Shown: one piece after another, positions 8,101 to 23,400 of the stretch
How positions within the stretch are numbered: the stretch's first letter is position 1
Layout: the number at the start of each line of letters is the position of its first letter
NCBI GenBank assembly: GCA_943736015.1
Contig: OX031063.1
Location: 31,244,172-31,308,171, forward strand
Direction of reading: 5' to 3'
From: Tridacna crocea
Taxonomy: Eukaryota; Mollusca; Bivalvia; Cardiida; Cardiidae
DNA: 64,000 bases
Position numbers and translations under genes: made by a program
The notes under the pieces: model-generated
Told to the model about the DNA's origin: nothing
The model's database searches: none
Seen by the model: only the letters and a program-made list of their open reading frames with translations

Positions 8101-10237
8101 AAACACCATTAAAAACAACATGCAAACACAGAAATCTAACTCCGCTACAACATCCAGCACTAACAACTTAATCGTCATCATCATCATCATCATCCAAGCA
8201 ATTCTTAGAAAGCTTCACAACTGCCGTAAACTTGAACAGCTTTACTCAATACAAGTTTAGTTCACTTTTCAACACTGTTAAAAGAAATCGGAAAAAAACA
8301 TCTTTGTTCTACAAATCAGCTCCATTTCTGTACTCGATTTCCAACTTGGCCAAAGTATTTCAAATTGCTTATCCACAGTTTTTCCTTTTATTATCTTAAG
8401 AAGTTTTGATTCTTTCCAAAAGATCAGTAAACAACAAGTAAATAAAAACTTATTATTATAGTGCTTTTTCATGATATTGTGACAACCTTCGGGATATGAT
8501 ACCAGTACTTTCTCCTTTTATAGCAAGATCTTTTAAAGGTAATGCAAACAAGACTTATAAAACATATTTCTCGCTTACCTTATCGATATCCCGTCTATTG
8601 ATCGATTAACTTCAAAAGTAGACTTCGGCAACATAGTCCTTTGCTTCATCACTTCTTTACAAGATCAGATTGTGTCAAGGATTCCTAAACATGAAATATC
8701 AAAAAACACATTCTCTCTTTCTGTCTGTCTGTCTGTCTCTCAGCATCACTGACCAAAGGTCTATAGTTCGATTTCTCGGCCAATCTTATTTTCTGTGTCA
8801 GGATTCGGGAAGGTAGAAAGGAAAGGACCCGTTAAACAAACTCAAATAAAACATAGGTAATTGCCTGTGATATAACTCAAAGTATGTTGAAGTCGTCAGA
8901 TCGGGCTCATAACTTCCATTTTCGTTAACATGACGCTCTTTAAGATCTGAACAAATAGAAAACAAAACTTCATCAGCGTAATTCTCAGCTAAGTTGCTCA
9001 GTTGATGCCATGATCGGCCTGAAACTTGGGGTTAACAGGTTCGATTTCCCAGCTGTTGCAATTTTTATCCGAGATTTGATATTATTTTCTCGTCACTCCG
9101 CATTTTCTTTCCCTTCTTTCAATTCACAACACAACTGGACATCACTTTTCTTTACAAAAATGTTACCATTTCTTCTCGCACATAACAATCCTCCAGGAAT
9201 AAAAGTAGCGGCAAAGTAATGTTTCACGATTAAAACCCAAGGTTCTATAGTTCGATAGCCCGGCTATTCTAATTTTCTTTTTCAGGATTGGTGCGTGCCA
9301 TATAACTGAAATTATGTTGAAATCGTCAGATCGGGCTCATAACTTTCATTTTCGTTAACATGGCTCCCTTAAAGATATGATCGATCACAAAATCTTCATC
9401 AGCATGATTTTTTACCTTAGTTGCTCAGTTGATGACGAACGAGGCCTGAAACTAGGGGTTCTCGGGTTCGATTCCCCAGCTATTCGACTCTATTTTTTTA
9501 AGTTTTGATTACATGACAAGCGTCATTCATTATACATCGCTCACATTTTGCCCCTTAAATTCAGAAAAGAACTCCTACCTGGTTTTTTATAAAATGTAAC
9601 TATGTCTACTCGTATAGAACAATCCCCAAGGCATAAAGTGAAAACTTCAAAATCAGCTAATTTCCTTCAATCCCGCTCTCACTCCCTCTCTCTTTAGACC
9701 GTCCATCATTAGCCAAGGCAGCGGCAAAGTAACGTTCCAGGCTTTAAACTGAAGGTTCTATGGTTCGAATCCCAGCATATCTAATTTCCATCTTTAGACC
9801 AGTTATATTTTAGTTTTATAATTATAGGTCTCCTCTGTTTCTGGGGACTTTTACCACCCATATGCCACAGAGGCGAAGGCAGCCACCAATTTCTAAGGCC
9901 CCGAGTGGCGGGGGCCCTATTAAATTTTCATCGCTCACAGATTTTTTTGTTTTGGAATAATGTGCAAGGTACTGGTAAGTGAAATTCCAACACAGCATGG
10001 ATGGTGCACATATAACTGATATGACTGAAATAATACACTTTCAACTCTGTATGAATCCGCTACAAAAAATTACACTCAAAATTACGGACTGGGGGAGCAT
10101 CATATCAAGTAAGAAATGATCATACAGACTGAGGAAAATATGAGAAAGGAAGCAAATTACTTTTTTAAAAGGAAAAGTATGGGCATCATGGTAAGAGAAT
10201 ACAGTCTTTCAAACGTAAGACACACAACAAGGATACC
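5119..10237 (+). repeat. Array unit 2 (5119 bp)
   Basis: Carries the T/A haplotype at the sites matching 1039 and 1446 of unit 1, and the unit-1-type late haplotype. One extra A in the ggaaaaaaacat run near 8291 explains the extra base. Six ATC repeats. Confidence 0.97.
9411..9499 (+). repeat. tRNA-like head T5, unit 2
   Basis: Same A box, exact B box and 7-T run (9493-9499) as in unit 1. Confidence 0.65.
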
Positions 10238-13200
10238 ACAGCTGCAATATCAAGTTTGCCACTAGATAGATAGATATACAGAAAGATAGATAGGTAGATA
10301 GATATGTAGATAGAGTGATAGAAAGATAGATAGATAGAATTAAAAGTACAAAAAGCGAAAGAAATTGATGGGATAGTGAGACGAGAGGAAAGTTTGAAGG
10401 AAGGAAAACGAAGTCAAGGGAGACAGAAAGAGAGAACTTGACAGAATAGATAAATAGAAAATGAGACAGAAGATAGTGGAATAGCGAAAGAGACAGAAAG
10501 AAACAGAGACAGAGAGACTGTGTTAAAGGAGGCAGTGAGATACAGATAGAAAGAGGGAGGAAAAGAAATAGGAAGGGATAGAGAGAGAAATATAGAGCGA
10601 GAGGAAGACAGAAAGCGAGAGAGAGAGAGAGACAGAGATACAGCAAGAGACTGAGAGTGGAAGTCAGTGTTGAGAGAAAGATAAAATGAGGAGCAGAGAG
10701 TAAGACAAACAGTTCGAAAGGCAGTAGATAGAGAAGAAGGGCCAAAGAGAGAAAAAGAGAGAAACAATAGAGATAGACAAATGGAGAGAAATGTAGAGAG
10801 ACAGAAATAGCGAACCAGAGATAGAAATAGATATCGAAATGAAGAAGAGATAGAGAGTGAGAGATTACAGAAATGAGGGTGATTACATTATTTTCAGATC
10901 GTTCAGACTGAGGGTTAAGATCATGAAGAAGACGTTGAGGCCGAAGAGTTATCGGTGAAACACAGGGTTCATAAGTTTCGTCATCGGAAGGCACATTCAA
11001 TTAAGTTAGGTTCAAATATGAAAAAAAAAACAGAATAAACAAGCTAATCGAGCATTGGGTTGAAATAATAGAAGGACATTGTTTCATGGTTTGGGGGAAC
11101 ATCGAACTTAGAACGTATTTCACCGCCTGAGACAAAGTAAAAGGAACCAAAAGAACACATTTCCGACTGGCGTTGCAGGCTAACAGGAAGGGAGTAAAAT
11201 CTCTGGAAGGACACAGGCTTGTAGCTTGATCAAACATCTCACTCACCAAGGCTGCCATCTCAATTCTTAAAATAATATAAAGCAAGCTGTTGTAGTAACC
11301 AATGGACAGAGGATACATCTTCGAACTGTGGGCATATCAAGAAGGCAAGGGATACAGTCTAATTGAAAACGGGTAAATTTTAAGACAGAACACAGCTTTA
11401 GGGCCTTATGGTATATACGAGTGACTTAGACTGAGGGTTTTCCATTCCTTACTTTGGGTTCAACGATCTAATCTTTTAAGACTGGAAGAAAAGTTGCATT
11501 TGGGATACTCTGAAATTACTCTTACAGATTTAAAGTACATGTCAGGAAAAGAGTGCATAGACAATCTCTGCATAAGGCACCATATGATTGAGGCAGTGGT
11601 TCAGGGCCTGGGGGCTACGTTCAACTGACTAAAGGGACGATTTCAAAGTCTTAGAGGATACGAAATAGAATGGCGAAACATTACACGAACCGAGGATACA
11701 ATCTCAAGGACTCAATACGCTTGTTACGAATTCATGGTTGGTTTGGGGCGCTGTGAATATGAAATCGCCGACTGGGGGTACAGGCTTCGGAACTTGTGCA
11801 GTAACAGAAAGGCAGAATGACACTTTCAGGACCTATTGGCAGGCAATTTCAAGCGGTATGGAGCTCGAAACTAAAGGTGTAAACTCAAAGAAAAACAATA
11901 AATATTTCTCGGACTGAGGGTACATCTCTTCAACTACAGGTAAATCAAACAGACTGAAAGGGGTAATGCATGGCATTTCCTTAAATTGAAATTAAAAACA
12001 AGTTTATAGACCATTTGCATTTGACAGACCGACGATACATCTTACAGAAACACACATACAAGGGACCAAAAGGTGATTAATCATATCGAATAACTTTCAG
12101 AGGTAAGGTTTATCTCAGTGACTAAGGCTAAAGCTGAATGAAGTAGAAAAATAAGGAACTAGTTGATTCTCAAGCGTTCGTCGACTCAGCTCATGGTATT
12201 GAGTTCATCTCACAAATTGAGGGTACATACTGGGATTGGGTTACATGAGATTAAAGACGATGGTAAGGACTAATGGGCTAGTAATACGGACTAAATGTAT
12301 TTTTCCCGATATGAAAGAACAACCTGTGGACTGAGGATACAATCAGTAAGAAACAGAGATTACTTGTTTTATGGAACTGATGCGGCAAAGTATCTTCTCA
12401 TCTCAGTGCTGATAATCCTTCAAACACAGTCAGAAAAAGAAAGCAGCAAGTGCCAAAGGGAACAATATTGTGCGAAGTACTGGTACAGCAAAGCATTGAT
12501 CTCCCTCCTAATAGCTTGTATCTTTCTTTAAATTGAATCAAAAACTCTGCCTTTCAAGCCTCTTAAAATTCACTTCTGCAAAATTCTAAATATGTGGCCA
12601 TCAGAATCTAGTGTTCACACATTTTGCTTTTTCCATCATTGTTCTTTACAAACAGTTACAATGTCTTCTTGCGCATAACAACCTTCCAGGAATAAATAAT
12701 AAAGACTGGAAATGTATTTCCCTTTGTGAAAGTAAAATCTGCGGACTAACGACAATCACTTAGACTGAAAATATGCTCTGTAGAATTAATGACTGTTATA
12801 CTGACAGGGCGCAATCTTATCTCAGCGCTCATTATTATTTCGACTATGTTATATGAGAAAAGCAGCCAGTGTCAAAGGGAACAACATTGTGCGAAGTACT
12901 GGTAAATAGTTATCCTCCCTGTAAAAGCTTATATTTTCTTGAATCCGCACCTGTGCATCATTTTTCTGCACAAAATGTTAAAATTTGTTCTTGCACATAA
13001 AATCCCTTTAGAAATCAAGTAAACATGTAAAAATCAAATTCACTTCCCTCTCTCTCTCAGATCGTATTGCCCAGTTGCTTGGTCGGTAAAGTACATGGCT
13101 TATAACCTATACACTCGCAGGTCCACTCCCCAAGCTGTACCAATTTCTGTCTAGTGGCTAGTGGTTTGGAAAGACTGTTACAAGAGCACTGACCGCGCCA

Positions 13201-15355
13201 TTTACCTGACATCTAGGTAAAACACCATTAAAAACAACATGCAAACACAGAAATCTAACTCCGCTACAACATCCAGCACTAACAACTTAATCGTCATCAT
13301 CATCATCATCATCCAAGCAATTCTTAGAAAGCTTCACAACTGCCGTAAACTTGAACAGCTTTACTCAATACAAGTTTAGTTCACTTTTCAACACTGTTAA
13401 AAGAAATCGGAAAAAACATCTTTGTTCTACAAATCAGCTCCATTTCTGTACTCGATTTCCAACTTGGCCAAAGTATTTCAAATTGCTTATCCACAGTTTT
13501 TCCTTTTATTATCTTAAGAAGTTTTGATTCTTTCCAAAAGATCAGTAAACAACAAGTAAATAAAAACTTATTATTATAGTGCTTTTTCATGATATTGTGA
13601 CAACCTTCGGGATATGATACCAGTACTTTCTCCTTTTATAGCAAGATCTTTTAAAGGTAATGCAAACAAGACTTATAAAACATATTTCTCGCTTACCTTA
13701 TCGATATCCCGTCTATTGATCGATTAACTTCAAAAGTAGACTTCGGCAACATAGTCCTTTGCTTCATCACTTCTTTACAAGATCAGATTGTGTCAAGGAT
13801 TCCTAAACATGAAATATCAAAAAACACATTCTCTCTTTCTGTCTGTCTGTCTGTCTCTCAGCATCACTGACCAAAGGTCTATAGTTCGATTTCTCGGCCA
13901 ATCTTATTTTCTGTGTCAGGATTCGGGAAGGTAGAAAGGAAAGGACCCGTTAAACAAACTCAAATAAAACATAGGTAATTGCCTGTGATATAACTCAAAG
14001 TATGTTGAAGTCGTCAGATCGGGCTCATAACTTCCATTTTCGTTAACATGACGCTCTTTAAGATCTGAACAAATAGAAAACAAAACTTCATCAGCGTAAT
14101 TCTCAGCTAAGTTGCTCAGTTGATGCCATGATCGGCCTGAAACTTGGGGTTAACAGGTTCGATTTCCCAGCTGTTGCAATTTTTATCCGAGATTTGATAT
14201 TATTTTCTCGTCACTCCGCATTTTCTTTCCCTTCTTTCAATTCACAACACAACTGGACATCACTTTTCTTTACAAAAATGTTACCATTTCTTCTCGCACA
14301 TAACAATCCTCCAGGAATAAAAGTAGCGGCAAAGTAATGTTTCACGATTAAAACCCAAGGTTCTATAGTTCGATAGCCCGGCTATTCTAATTTTCTTTTT
14401 CAGGATTGGTGCGTGCCATATAACTGAAATTATGTTGAAATCGTCAGATCGGGCTCATAACTTTCATTTTCGTTAACATGGCTCCCTTAAAGATATGATC
14501 GATCACAAAATCTTCATCAGCATGATTTTTTACCTTAGTTGCTCAGTTGATGACGAACGAGGCCTGAAACTAGGGGTTCTCGGGTTCGATTCCCCAGCTA
14601 TTCGACTCTATTTTTTTAAGTTTTGATTACATGACAAGCGTCATTCATTATACATCGCTCACATTTTGCCCCTTAAATTCAGAAAAGAACTCCTACCTGG
14701 TTTTTTATAAAATGTAACTATGTCTACTCGTATAGAACAATCCCCAAGGCATAAAGTGAAAACTTCAAAATCAGCTAATTTCCTTCAATCCCGCTCTCAC
14801 TCCCTCTCTCTTTAGACCGTCCATCATTAGCCAAGGCAGCGGCAAAGTAACGTTCCAGGCTTTAAACTGAAGGTTCTATGGTTCGAATCCCAGCATATCT
14901 AATTTCCATCTTTAGACCAGTTATATTTTAGTTTTATAATTATAGGTCTCCTCTGTTTCTGGGGACTTTTACCACCCATATGCCACAGAGGCGAAGGCAG
15001 CCACCAATTTCTAAGGCCCCGAGTGGCGGGGGCCCTATTAAATTTTCATCGCTCACAGATTTTTTTGTTTTGGAATAATGTGCAAGGTACTGGTAAGTGA
15101 AATTCCAACACAGCATGGATGGTGCACATATAACTGATATGACTGAAATAATACACTTTCAACTCTGTATGAATCCGCTACAAAAAATTACACTCAAAAT
15201 TACGGACTGGGGGAGCATCATATCAAGTAAGAAATGATCATACAGACTGAGGAAAATATGAGAAAGGAAGCAAATTACTTTTTTAAAAGGAAAAGTATGG
15301 GCATCATGGTAAGAGAATACAGTCTTTCAAACGTAAGACACACAACAAGGATACC
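10238..15355 (+). repeat. Array unit 3 (5118 bp)
   Basis: Same haplotype as unit 2, without the extra A. Shares with unit 4 only a C-to-T change giving aactttcagagg (near 12095), which suggests that units 3 and 4 are recent sisters. Six ATC repeats. Confidence 0.97.
14529..14617 (+). repeat. tRNA-like head T5, unit 3
   Basis: Same boxes; 7-T run at 14611-14617. Confidence 0.65.
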
Positions 15356-18300
15356 ACAGCTGCAATATCAAGTTTGCCACTAGATAGATAGATATACAGA
15401 AAGATAGATAGGTAGATAGATATGTAGATAGAGTGATAGAAAGATAGATAGATAGAATTAAAAGTACAAAAAGCGAAAGAAATTGATGGGATAGTGAGAC
15501 GAGAGGAAAGTTTGAAGGAAGGAAAACGAAGTCAAGGGAGACAGAAAGAGAGAACTTGACAGAATAGATAAATAGAAAATGAGACAGAAGATAGTGGAAT
15601 AGCGAAAGAGACAGAAAGAAACAGAGACAGAGAGACTGTGTTAAAGGAGGCAGTGAGATACAGATAGAAAGAGGGAGGAAAAGAAATAGGAAGGGATAGA
15701 GAGAGAAATATAGAGCGAGAGGAAGACAGAAAGCGAGAGAGAGAGAGAGACAGAGATACAGCAAGAGACTGAGAGTGGAAGTCAGTGTTGAGAGAAAGAT
15801 AAAATGAGGAGCAGAGAGTAAGACAAACAGTTCGAAAGGCAGTAGATAGAGAAGAAGGGCCAAAGAGAGAAAAAGAGAGAAACAATAGAGATAGACAAAT
15901 GGAGAGAAATGTAGAGAGACAGAAATAGCGAACCAGAGATAGAAATAGATATCGAAATGAAGAAGAGATAGAGAGTGAGAGATTACAGAAATGAGGGTGA
16001 TTACATTATTTTCAGATCGTTCAGACTGAGGGTTAAGATCATGAAGAAGACGTTGAGGCCGAAGAGTTATCGGTGAAACACAGGGTTCATAAGTTTCGTC
16101 ATCGGAAGGCACATTCAATTAAGTTAGGTTCAAATATGAAAAAAAAAACAGAATAAACAAGCTAATCGAGCATTGGGTTGAAATAATAGAAGGACATTGT
16201 TTCATGGTTTGGGGGAACATCGAACTTAGAACGTATTTCACCGCCTGAGACAAAGTAAAAGGAACCAAAAGAACACATTTCCGACTGGCGTTGCAGGCTA
16301 ACAGGAAGGGAGTAAAATCTCTGGAAGGACACAGGCTTGTAGCTTGATCAAACATCTCACTCACCAAGGCTGCCATCTCAATTCTTAAAATAATATAAAG
16401 CAAGCTGTTGTAGTAACCAATGGACAGAGGATACATCTTCGAACTGTGGGCATATCAAGAAGGCAAGGGATACAGTCTAATTGAAAACGGGTAAATTTTA
16501 AGACAGAACACAGCTTTAGGGCCTTATGGTATATACGAGTGACTTAGACTGAGGGTTTTCCATTCCTTACTTTGGGTTCAACGATCTAATCTTTTAAGAC
16601 TGGAAGAAAAGTTGCATTTGGGATACTCTGAAATTACTCTTACAGATTTAAAGTACATGTCAGGAAAAGAGTGCATAGACAATCTCTGCATAAGGCACCA
16701 TATGATTGAGGCAGTGGTTCAGGGCCTGGGGGCTACGTTCAACTGACTAAAGGGACGATTTCAAAGTCTTAGAGGATACGAAATAGAATGGCGAAACATT
16801 ACACGAACCGAGGATACAATCTCAAGGACTCAATACGCTTGTTACGAATTCATGGTTGGTTTGGGGCGCTGTGAATATGAAATCGCCGACTGGGGGTACA
16901 GGCTTCGGAACTTGTGCAGTAACAGAAAGGCAGAATGACACTTTCAGGACCTATTGGCAGGCAATTTCAAGCGGTATGGAGCTCGAAACTAAAGGTGTAA
17001 ACTCAAAGAAAAACAATAAATATTTCTCGGACTGAGGGTACATCTCTTCAACTACAGGTAAATCAAACAGACTGAAAGGGGTAATGCATGGCATTTCCTT
17101 AAATTGAAATTAAAAACAAGTTTATAGACCATTTGCATTTGACAGACCGACGATACATCTTACAGAAACACACATACAAGGGACCAAAAGGTGATTAATC
17201 ATATCGAATAACTTTCAGAGGTAAGGTTTATCTCAGTGACTAAGGCTAAAGCTGAATGAAGTAGAAAAATAAGGAACTAGTTGATTCTCAAGCGTTCGTC
17301 GACTCAGCTCATGGTATTGAGTTCATCTCACAAATTGAGGGTACATACTGGGATTGGGTTACATGAGATTAAAGACGATGGTAAGGACTAATGGGCTAGT
17401 AATACGGACTAAATGTATTTTTCCCGATATGAAAGAACAACCTGTGGACTGAGGATACAATCAGTAAGAAACAGAGATTACTTGTTTTATGGAACTGATG
17501 CGGCAAAGTATCTTCTCATCTCAGTGCTGATAATCCTTCAAACACAGTCAGAAAAAGAAAGCAGCAAGTGCCAAAGGGAACAATATTGTGCGAAGTACTG
17601 GTACAGCAAAGCATTGATCTCCCTCCTAATAGCTTGTATCTTTCTTTAAATTGAATCAAAAACTCTGCCTTTCAAGCCTCTTAAAATTCACTTCTGCAAA
17701 ATTCTAAATATGTGGCCATCAGAATCTAGTGTTCACACATTTTGCTTTTTCCATCATTGTTCTTTACAAACAGTTACAATGTCTTCTTGCGCATAACAAC
17801 CTTCCAGGAATAAATAATAAAGACTGGAAATGTATTTCCCTTTGTGAAAGTAAAATCTGCGGACTAACGACAATCACTTAGACTGAAAATATGCTCTGTA
17901 GAATTAATGACTGTTATACTGACAGGGCGCAATCTTATCTCAGCGCTCATTATTATTTCGACTATGTTATATGAGAAAAGCAGCCAGTGTCAAAGGGAAC
18001 AACATTGTGCGAAGTACTGGTAAATAGTTATCCTCCCTGTAAAAGCTTATATTTTCTTGAATCCGCACCTGTGCATCATTTTTCTGCACAAAATGTTAAA
18101 ATTTGTTCTTGCACATAAAATCCCTTTAGAAATCAAGTAAACATGTAAAAATCAAATTCACTTCCCTCTCTCTCTCAGATCGTATTGCCCAGTTGCTTGG
18201 TCGGTAAAGTACATGGCTTATAACCTATACACTCGCAGGTCCACTCCCCAAGCTGTACCAATTTCTGTCTAGTGGCTAGTGGTTTGGAAAGACTGTTACA

Positions 18301-20473
18301 AGAGCACTGACCGCGCCATTTACCTGACATCTAGGTAAAACACCATTAAAAACAACATGCAAACACAGAAATCTAACTCCGCTACAACATCCAGCACTAA
18401 CAACTTAATCGTCATCATCATCATCATCATCCAAGCAATTCTTAGAAAGCTTCACAACTGCCGTAAACTTGAACAGCTTTACTCAATACAAGTTTAGTTC
18501 ACTTTTCAACACTGTTAAAAGAAATCGGAAAAAACATCTTTGTTCTACAAATCAGCTCCATTTCTGTACTCGATTTCCAACTTGGCCAAAGTATTTCAAA
18601 TTGCTTATCCACAGTTTTTCCTTTTATTATCTTAAGAAGTTTTGATTCTTTCCAAAAGATCAGTAAACAACAAGTAAATAAAAACTTATTATTATAGTGC
18701 TTTTTCATGATATTGTGACAACCTTCGGGATATGATACCAGTACTTTCTCCTTTTATAGCAAGATCTTTTAAAGGTAATGCAAACAAGACTTATAAAACA
18801 TATTTCTCGCTTACCTTATCGATATCCCGTCTATTGATCGATTAACTTCAAAAGTAGACTTCGGCAACATAGTCCTTTGCTTCATCACTTCTTTACAAGA
18901 TCAGATTGTGTCAAGGATTCCTAAACATGAAATATCAAAAAACACATTCTCTCTTTCTGTCTGTCTGTCTGTCTCTCAGCATCACTGACCAAAGGTCTAT
19001 AGTTCGATTTCTCGGCCAATCTTATTTTCTGTGTCAGGATTCGGGAAGGTAGAAAGGAAAGGACCCGTTAAACAAACTCAAATAAAACATAGGTAATTGC
19101 CTGTGATATAACTCAAAGTATGTTGAAGTCGTCAGATCGGGCTCATAACTTCCATTTTCGTTAACATGACGCTCTTTAAGATCTGAACAAATAGAAAACA
19201 AAACTTCATCAGCGTAATTCTCAGCTAAGTTGCTCAGTTGATGCCATGATCGGCCTGAAACTTGGGGTTAACAGGTTCGATTTCCCAGCTGTTGCAATTT
19301 TTATCCGAGATTTGATATTATTTTCTCGTCACTCCGCATTTTCTTTCCCTTCTTTCAATTCACAACACAACTGGACATCACTTTTCTTTACAAAAATGTT
19401 ACCATTTCTTCTCGCACATAACAATCCTCCAGGAATAAAAGTAGCGGCAAAGTAATGTTTCACGATTAAAACCCAAGGTTCTATAGTTCGATAGCCCGGC
19501 TATTCTAATTTTCTTTTTCAGGATTGGTGCGTGCCATATAACTGAAATTATGTTGAAATCGTCAGATCGGGCTCATAACTTTCATTTTCGTTAACATGGC
19601 TCCCTTAAAGATATGATCGATCACAAAATCTTCATCAGCATGATTTTTTACCTTAGTTGCTCAGTTGATGACGAACGAGGCCTGAAACTAGGGGTTCTCG
19701 GGTTCGATTCCCCAGCTATTCGACTCTATTTTTTTAAGTTTTGATTACATGACAAGCGTCATTCATTATACATCGCTCACATTTTGCCCCTTAAATTCAG
19801 AAAAGAACTCCTACCTGGTTTTTTATAAAATGTAACTATGTCTACTCGTATAGAACAATCCCCAAGGCATAAAGTGAAAACTTCAAAATCAGCTAATTTC
19901 CTTCAATCCCGCTCTCACTCCCTCTCTCTTTAGACCGTCCATCATTAGCCAAGGCAGCGGCAAAGTAACGTTCCAGGCTTTAAACTGAAGGTTCTATGGT
20001 TCGAATCCCAGCATATCTAATTTCCATCTTTAGACCAGTTATATTTTAGTTTTATAATTATAGGTCTCCTCTGTTTCTGGGGACTTTTACCACCCATATG
20101 CCACAGAGGCGAAGGCAGCCACCAATTTCTAAGGCCCCGAGTGGCGGGGGCCCTATTAAATTTTCATCGCTCACAGATTTTTTTGTTTTGGAATAATGTG
20201 CAAGGTACTGGTAAGTGAAATTCCAACACAGCATGGATGGTGCACATATAACTGATATGACTGAAATAATACACTTTCAACTCTGTATGAATCCGCTACA
20301 AAAAATTACACTCAAAATTACGGACTGGGGGAGCATCATATCAAGTAAGAAATGATCATACAGACTGAGGAAAATATGAGAAAGGAAGCAAATTACTTTT
20401 TTAAAAGGAAAAGTATGGGCATCATGGTAAGAGAATACAGTCTTTCAAACGTAAGACACACAACAAGGATACC
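15356..20473 (+). repeat. Array unit 4 (5118 bp)
   Basis: Shares the aactttcagagg variant (near 17213) with unit 3, its immediate neighbour, and otherwise has the unit 2-4 haplotype. Six ATC repeats. Confidence 0.97.
19647..19735 (+). repeat. tRNA-like head T5, unit 4
   Basis: Same boxes; 7-T run at 19729-19735. Confidence 0.65.
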
Positions 20474-23400
20474 ACAGCTGCAATATCAAGTTTGCCACTA
20501 GATAGATAGATATACAGAAAGATAGATAGGTAGATAGATATGTAGATAGAGTGATAGAAAGATAGATAGATAGAATTAAAAGTACAAAAAGCGAAAGAAA
20601 TTGATGGGATAGTGAGACGAGAGGAAAGTTTGAAGGAAGGAAAACGAAGTCAAGGGAGACAGAAAGAGAGAACTTGACAGAATAGATAAATAGAAAATGA
20701 GACAGAAGATAGTGGAATAGCGAAAGAGACAGAAAGAAACAGAGACAGAGAGACTGTGTTAAAGGAGGCAGTGAGATACAGATAGAAAGAGGGAGGAAAA
20801 GAAATAGGAAGGGATAGAGAGAGAAATATAGAGCGAGAGGAAGACAGAAAGCGAGAGAGAGAGAGAGACAGAGATACAGCAAGAGACTGAGAGTGGAAGT
20901 CAGTGTTGAGAGAAAGATAAAATGAGGAGCAGAGAGTAAGACAAACAGTTCGAAAGGCAGTAGATAGAGAAGAAGGGCCAAAGAGAGAAAAAGAGAGAAA
21001 CAATAGAGATAGACAAATGGAGAGAAATGTAGAGAGACAGAAATAGCGAACCAGAGATAGAAATAGATATCGAAATGAAGAAGAGATAGAGAGTGAGAGA
21101 TTACAGAAATGAGGGTGATTACATTATTTTCAGATCGTTCAGACTGAGGGTTAAGATCATGAAGAAGACGTTGAGGCCGAAGAGTTATCGGTGAAACACA
21201 GGGTTCATAAGTTTCGTCATCGGAAGGCACATTCAATTAAGTTAGGTTCAAATATGAAAAAAAAAACAGAATAAACAAGCTAATCGAGCATTGGGTTGAA
21301 ATAATAGAAGGACATTGTTTCATGGTTTGGGGGAACATCGAACTTAGAACGTATTTCACCGCCTGAGACAAAGTAAAAGGAACCAAAAGAACACATTTCC
21401 GACTGGCGTTGCAGGCTAACAGGAAGGGAGTAAAATCTCTGGAAGGACACAGGCTTGTAGCTTGATCAAACATCTCACTCACCAAGGCTGCCATCTCAAT
21501 TCTTAAAATAATATAAAGCAAGCTGTTGTAGTAACCAATGGACAGAGGATACATCTTCGAACTGTGGGCATATCAAGAAGGCAAGGGATACAGTCTAATT
21601 GAAAACGGGTAAATTTTAAGACAGAACACAGCTTTAGGGCCTTATGGTATATACGAGTGACTTAGACTGAGGGTTTTCCATTCCTTACTTTGGGTTCAAC
21701 GATCTAATCTTTTAAGACTGGAAGAAAAGTTGCATTTGGGATACTCTGAAATTACTCTTACAGATTTAAAGTACATGTCAGGAAAAGAGTGCATAGACAA
21801 TCTCTGCATAAGGCACCATATGATTGAGGCAGTGGTTCAGGGCCTGGGGGCTACGTTCAACTGACTAAAGGGACGATTTCAAAGTCTTAGAGGATACGAA
21901 ATAGAATGGCGAAACATTACACGAACCGAGGATACAATCTCAAGGACTCAATACGCTTGTTACGAATTCATGGTTGGTTTGGGGCGCTGTGAATATGAAA
22001 TCGCCGACTGGGGGTACAGGCTTCGGAACTTGTGCAGTAACAGAAAGGCAGAATGACACTTTCAGGACCTATTGGCAGGCAATTTCAAGCGGTATGGAGC
22101 TCGAAACTAAAGGTGTAAACTCAAAGAAAAACAATAAATATTTCTCGGACTGAGGGTACATCTCTTCAACTACAGGTAAATCAAACAGACTGAAAGGGGT
22201 AATGCATGGCATTTCCTTAAATTGAAATTAAAAACAAGTTTATAGACCATTTGCATTTGACAGACCGACGATACATCTTACAGAAACACACATACAAGGG
22301 ACCAAAAGGTGATTAATCATATCGAATAACTTCCAGAGGTAAGGTTTATCTCAGTGACTAAGGCTAAAGCTGAATGAAGTAGAAAAATAAGGAACTAGTT
22401 GATTCTCAAGCGTTCGTCGACTCAGCTCATGGTATTGAGTTCATCTCACAAATTGAGGGTACATACTGGGATTGGGTTACATGAGATTAAAGACGATGGT
22501 AAGGACTAATGGGCTAGTAATACGGACTAAATGTATTTTTCCCGATATGAAAGAACAACCTGTGGACTGAGGATACAATCAGTAAGAAACAGAGATTACT
22601 TGTTTTATGGAACTGATGCGGCAAAGTATCTTCTCATCTCAGTGCTGATAATCCTTCAAACACAGTCAGAAAAAGAAAGCAGCAAGTGCCAAAGGGAACA
22701 ATATTGTGCGAAGTACTGGTACAGCAAAGCATTGATCTCCCTCCTAATAGCTTGTATCTTTCTTTAAATTGAATCAAAAACTCTGCCTTTCAAGCCTCTT
22801 AAAATTCACTTCTGCAAAATTCTAAATATGTGGCCATCAGAATCTAGTGTTCACACATTTTGCTTTTTCCATCATTGTTCTTTACAAACAGTTACAATGT
22901 CTTCTTGCGCATAACAACCTTCCAGGAATAAATAATAAAGACTGGAAATGTATTTCCCTTTGTGAAAGTAAAATCTGCGGACTAACGACAATCACTTAGA
23001 CTGAAAATATGCTCTGTAGAATTAATGACTGTTATACTGACAGGGCGCAATCTTATCTCAGCGCTCATTATTATTTCGACTATGTTATATGAGAAAAGCA
23101 GCCAGTGTCAAAGGGAACAACATTGTGCGAAGTACTGGTAAATAGTTATCCTCCCTGTAAAAGCTTATATTTTCTTGAATCCGCACCTGTGCATCATTTT
23201 TCTGCACAAAATGTTAAAATTTGTTCTTGCACATAAAATCCCTTTAGAAATCAAGTAAACATGTAAAAATCAAATTCACTTCCCTCTCTCTCTCAGATCG
23301 TATTGCCCAGTTGCTTGGTCGGTAAAGTACATGGCTTATAACCTATACACTCGCAGGTCCACTCCCCAAGCTGTACCAATTTCTGTCTAGTGGCTAGTGG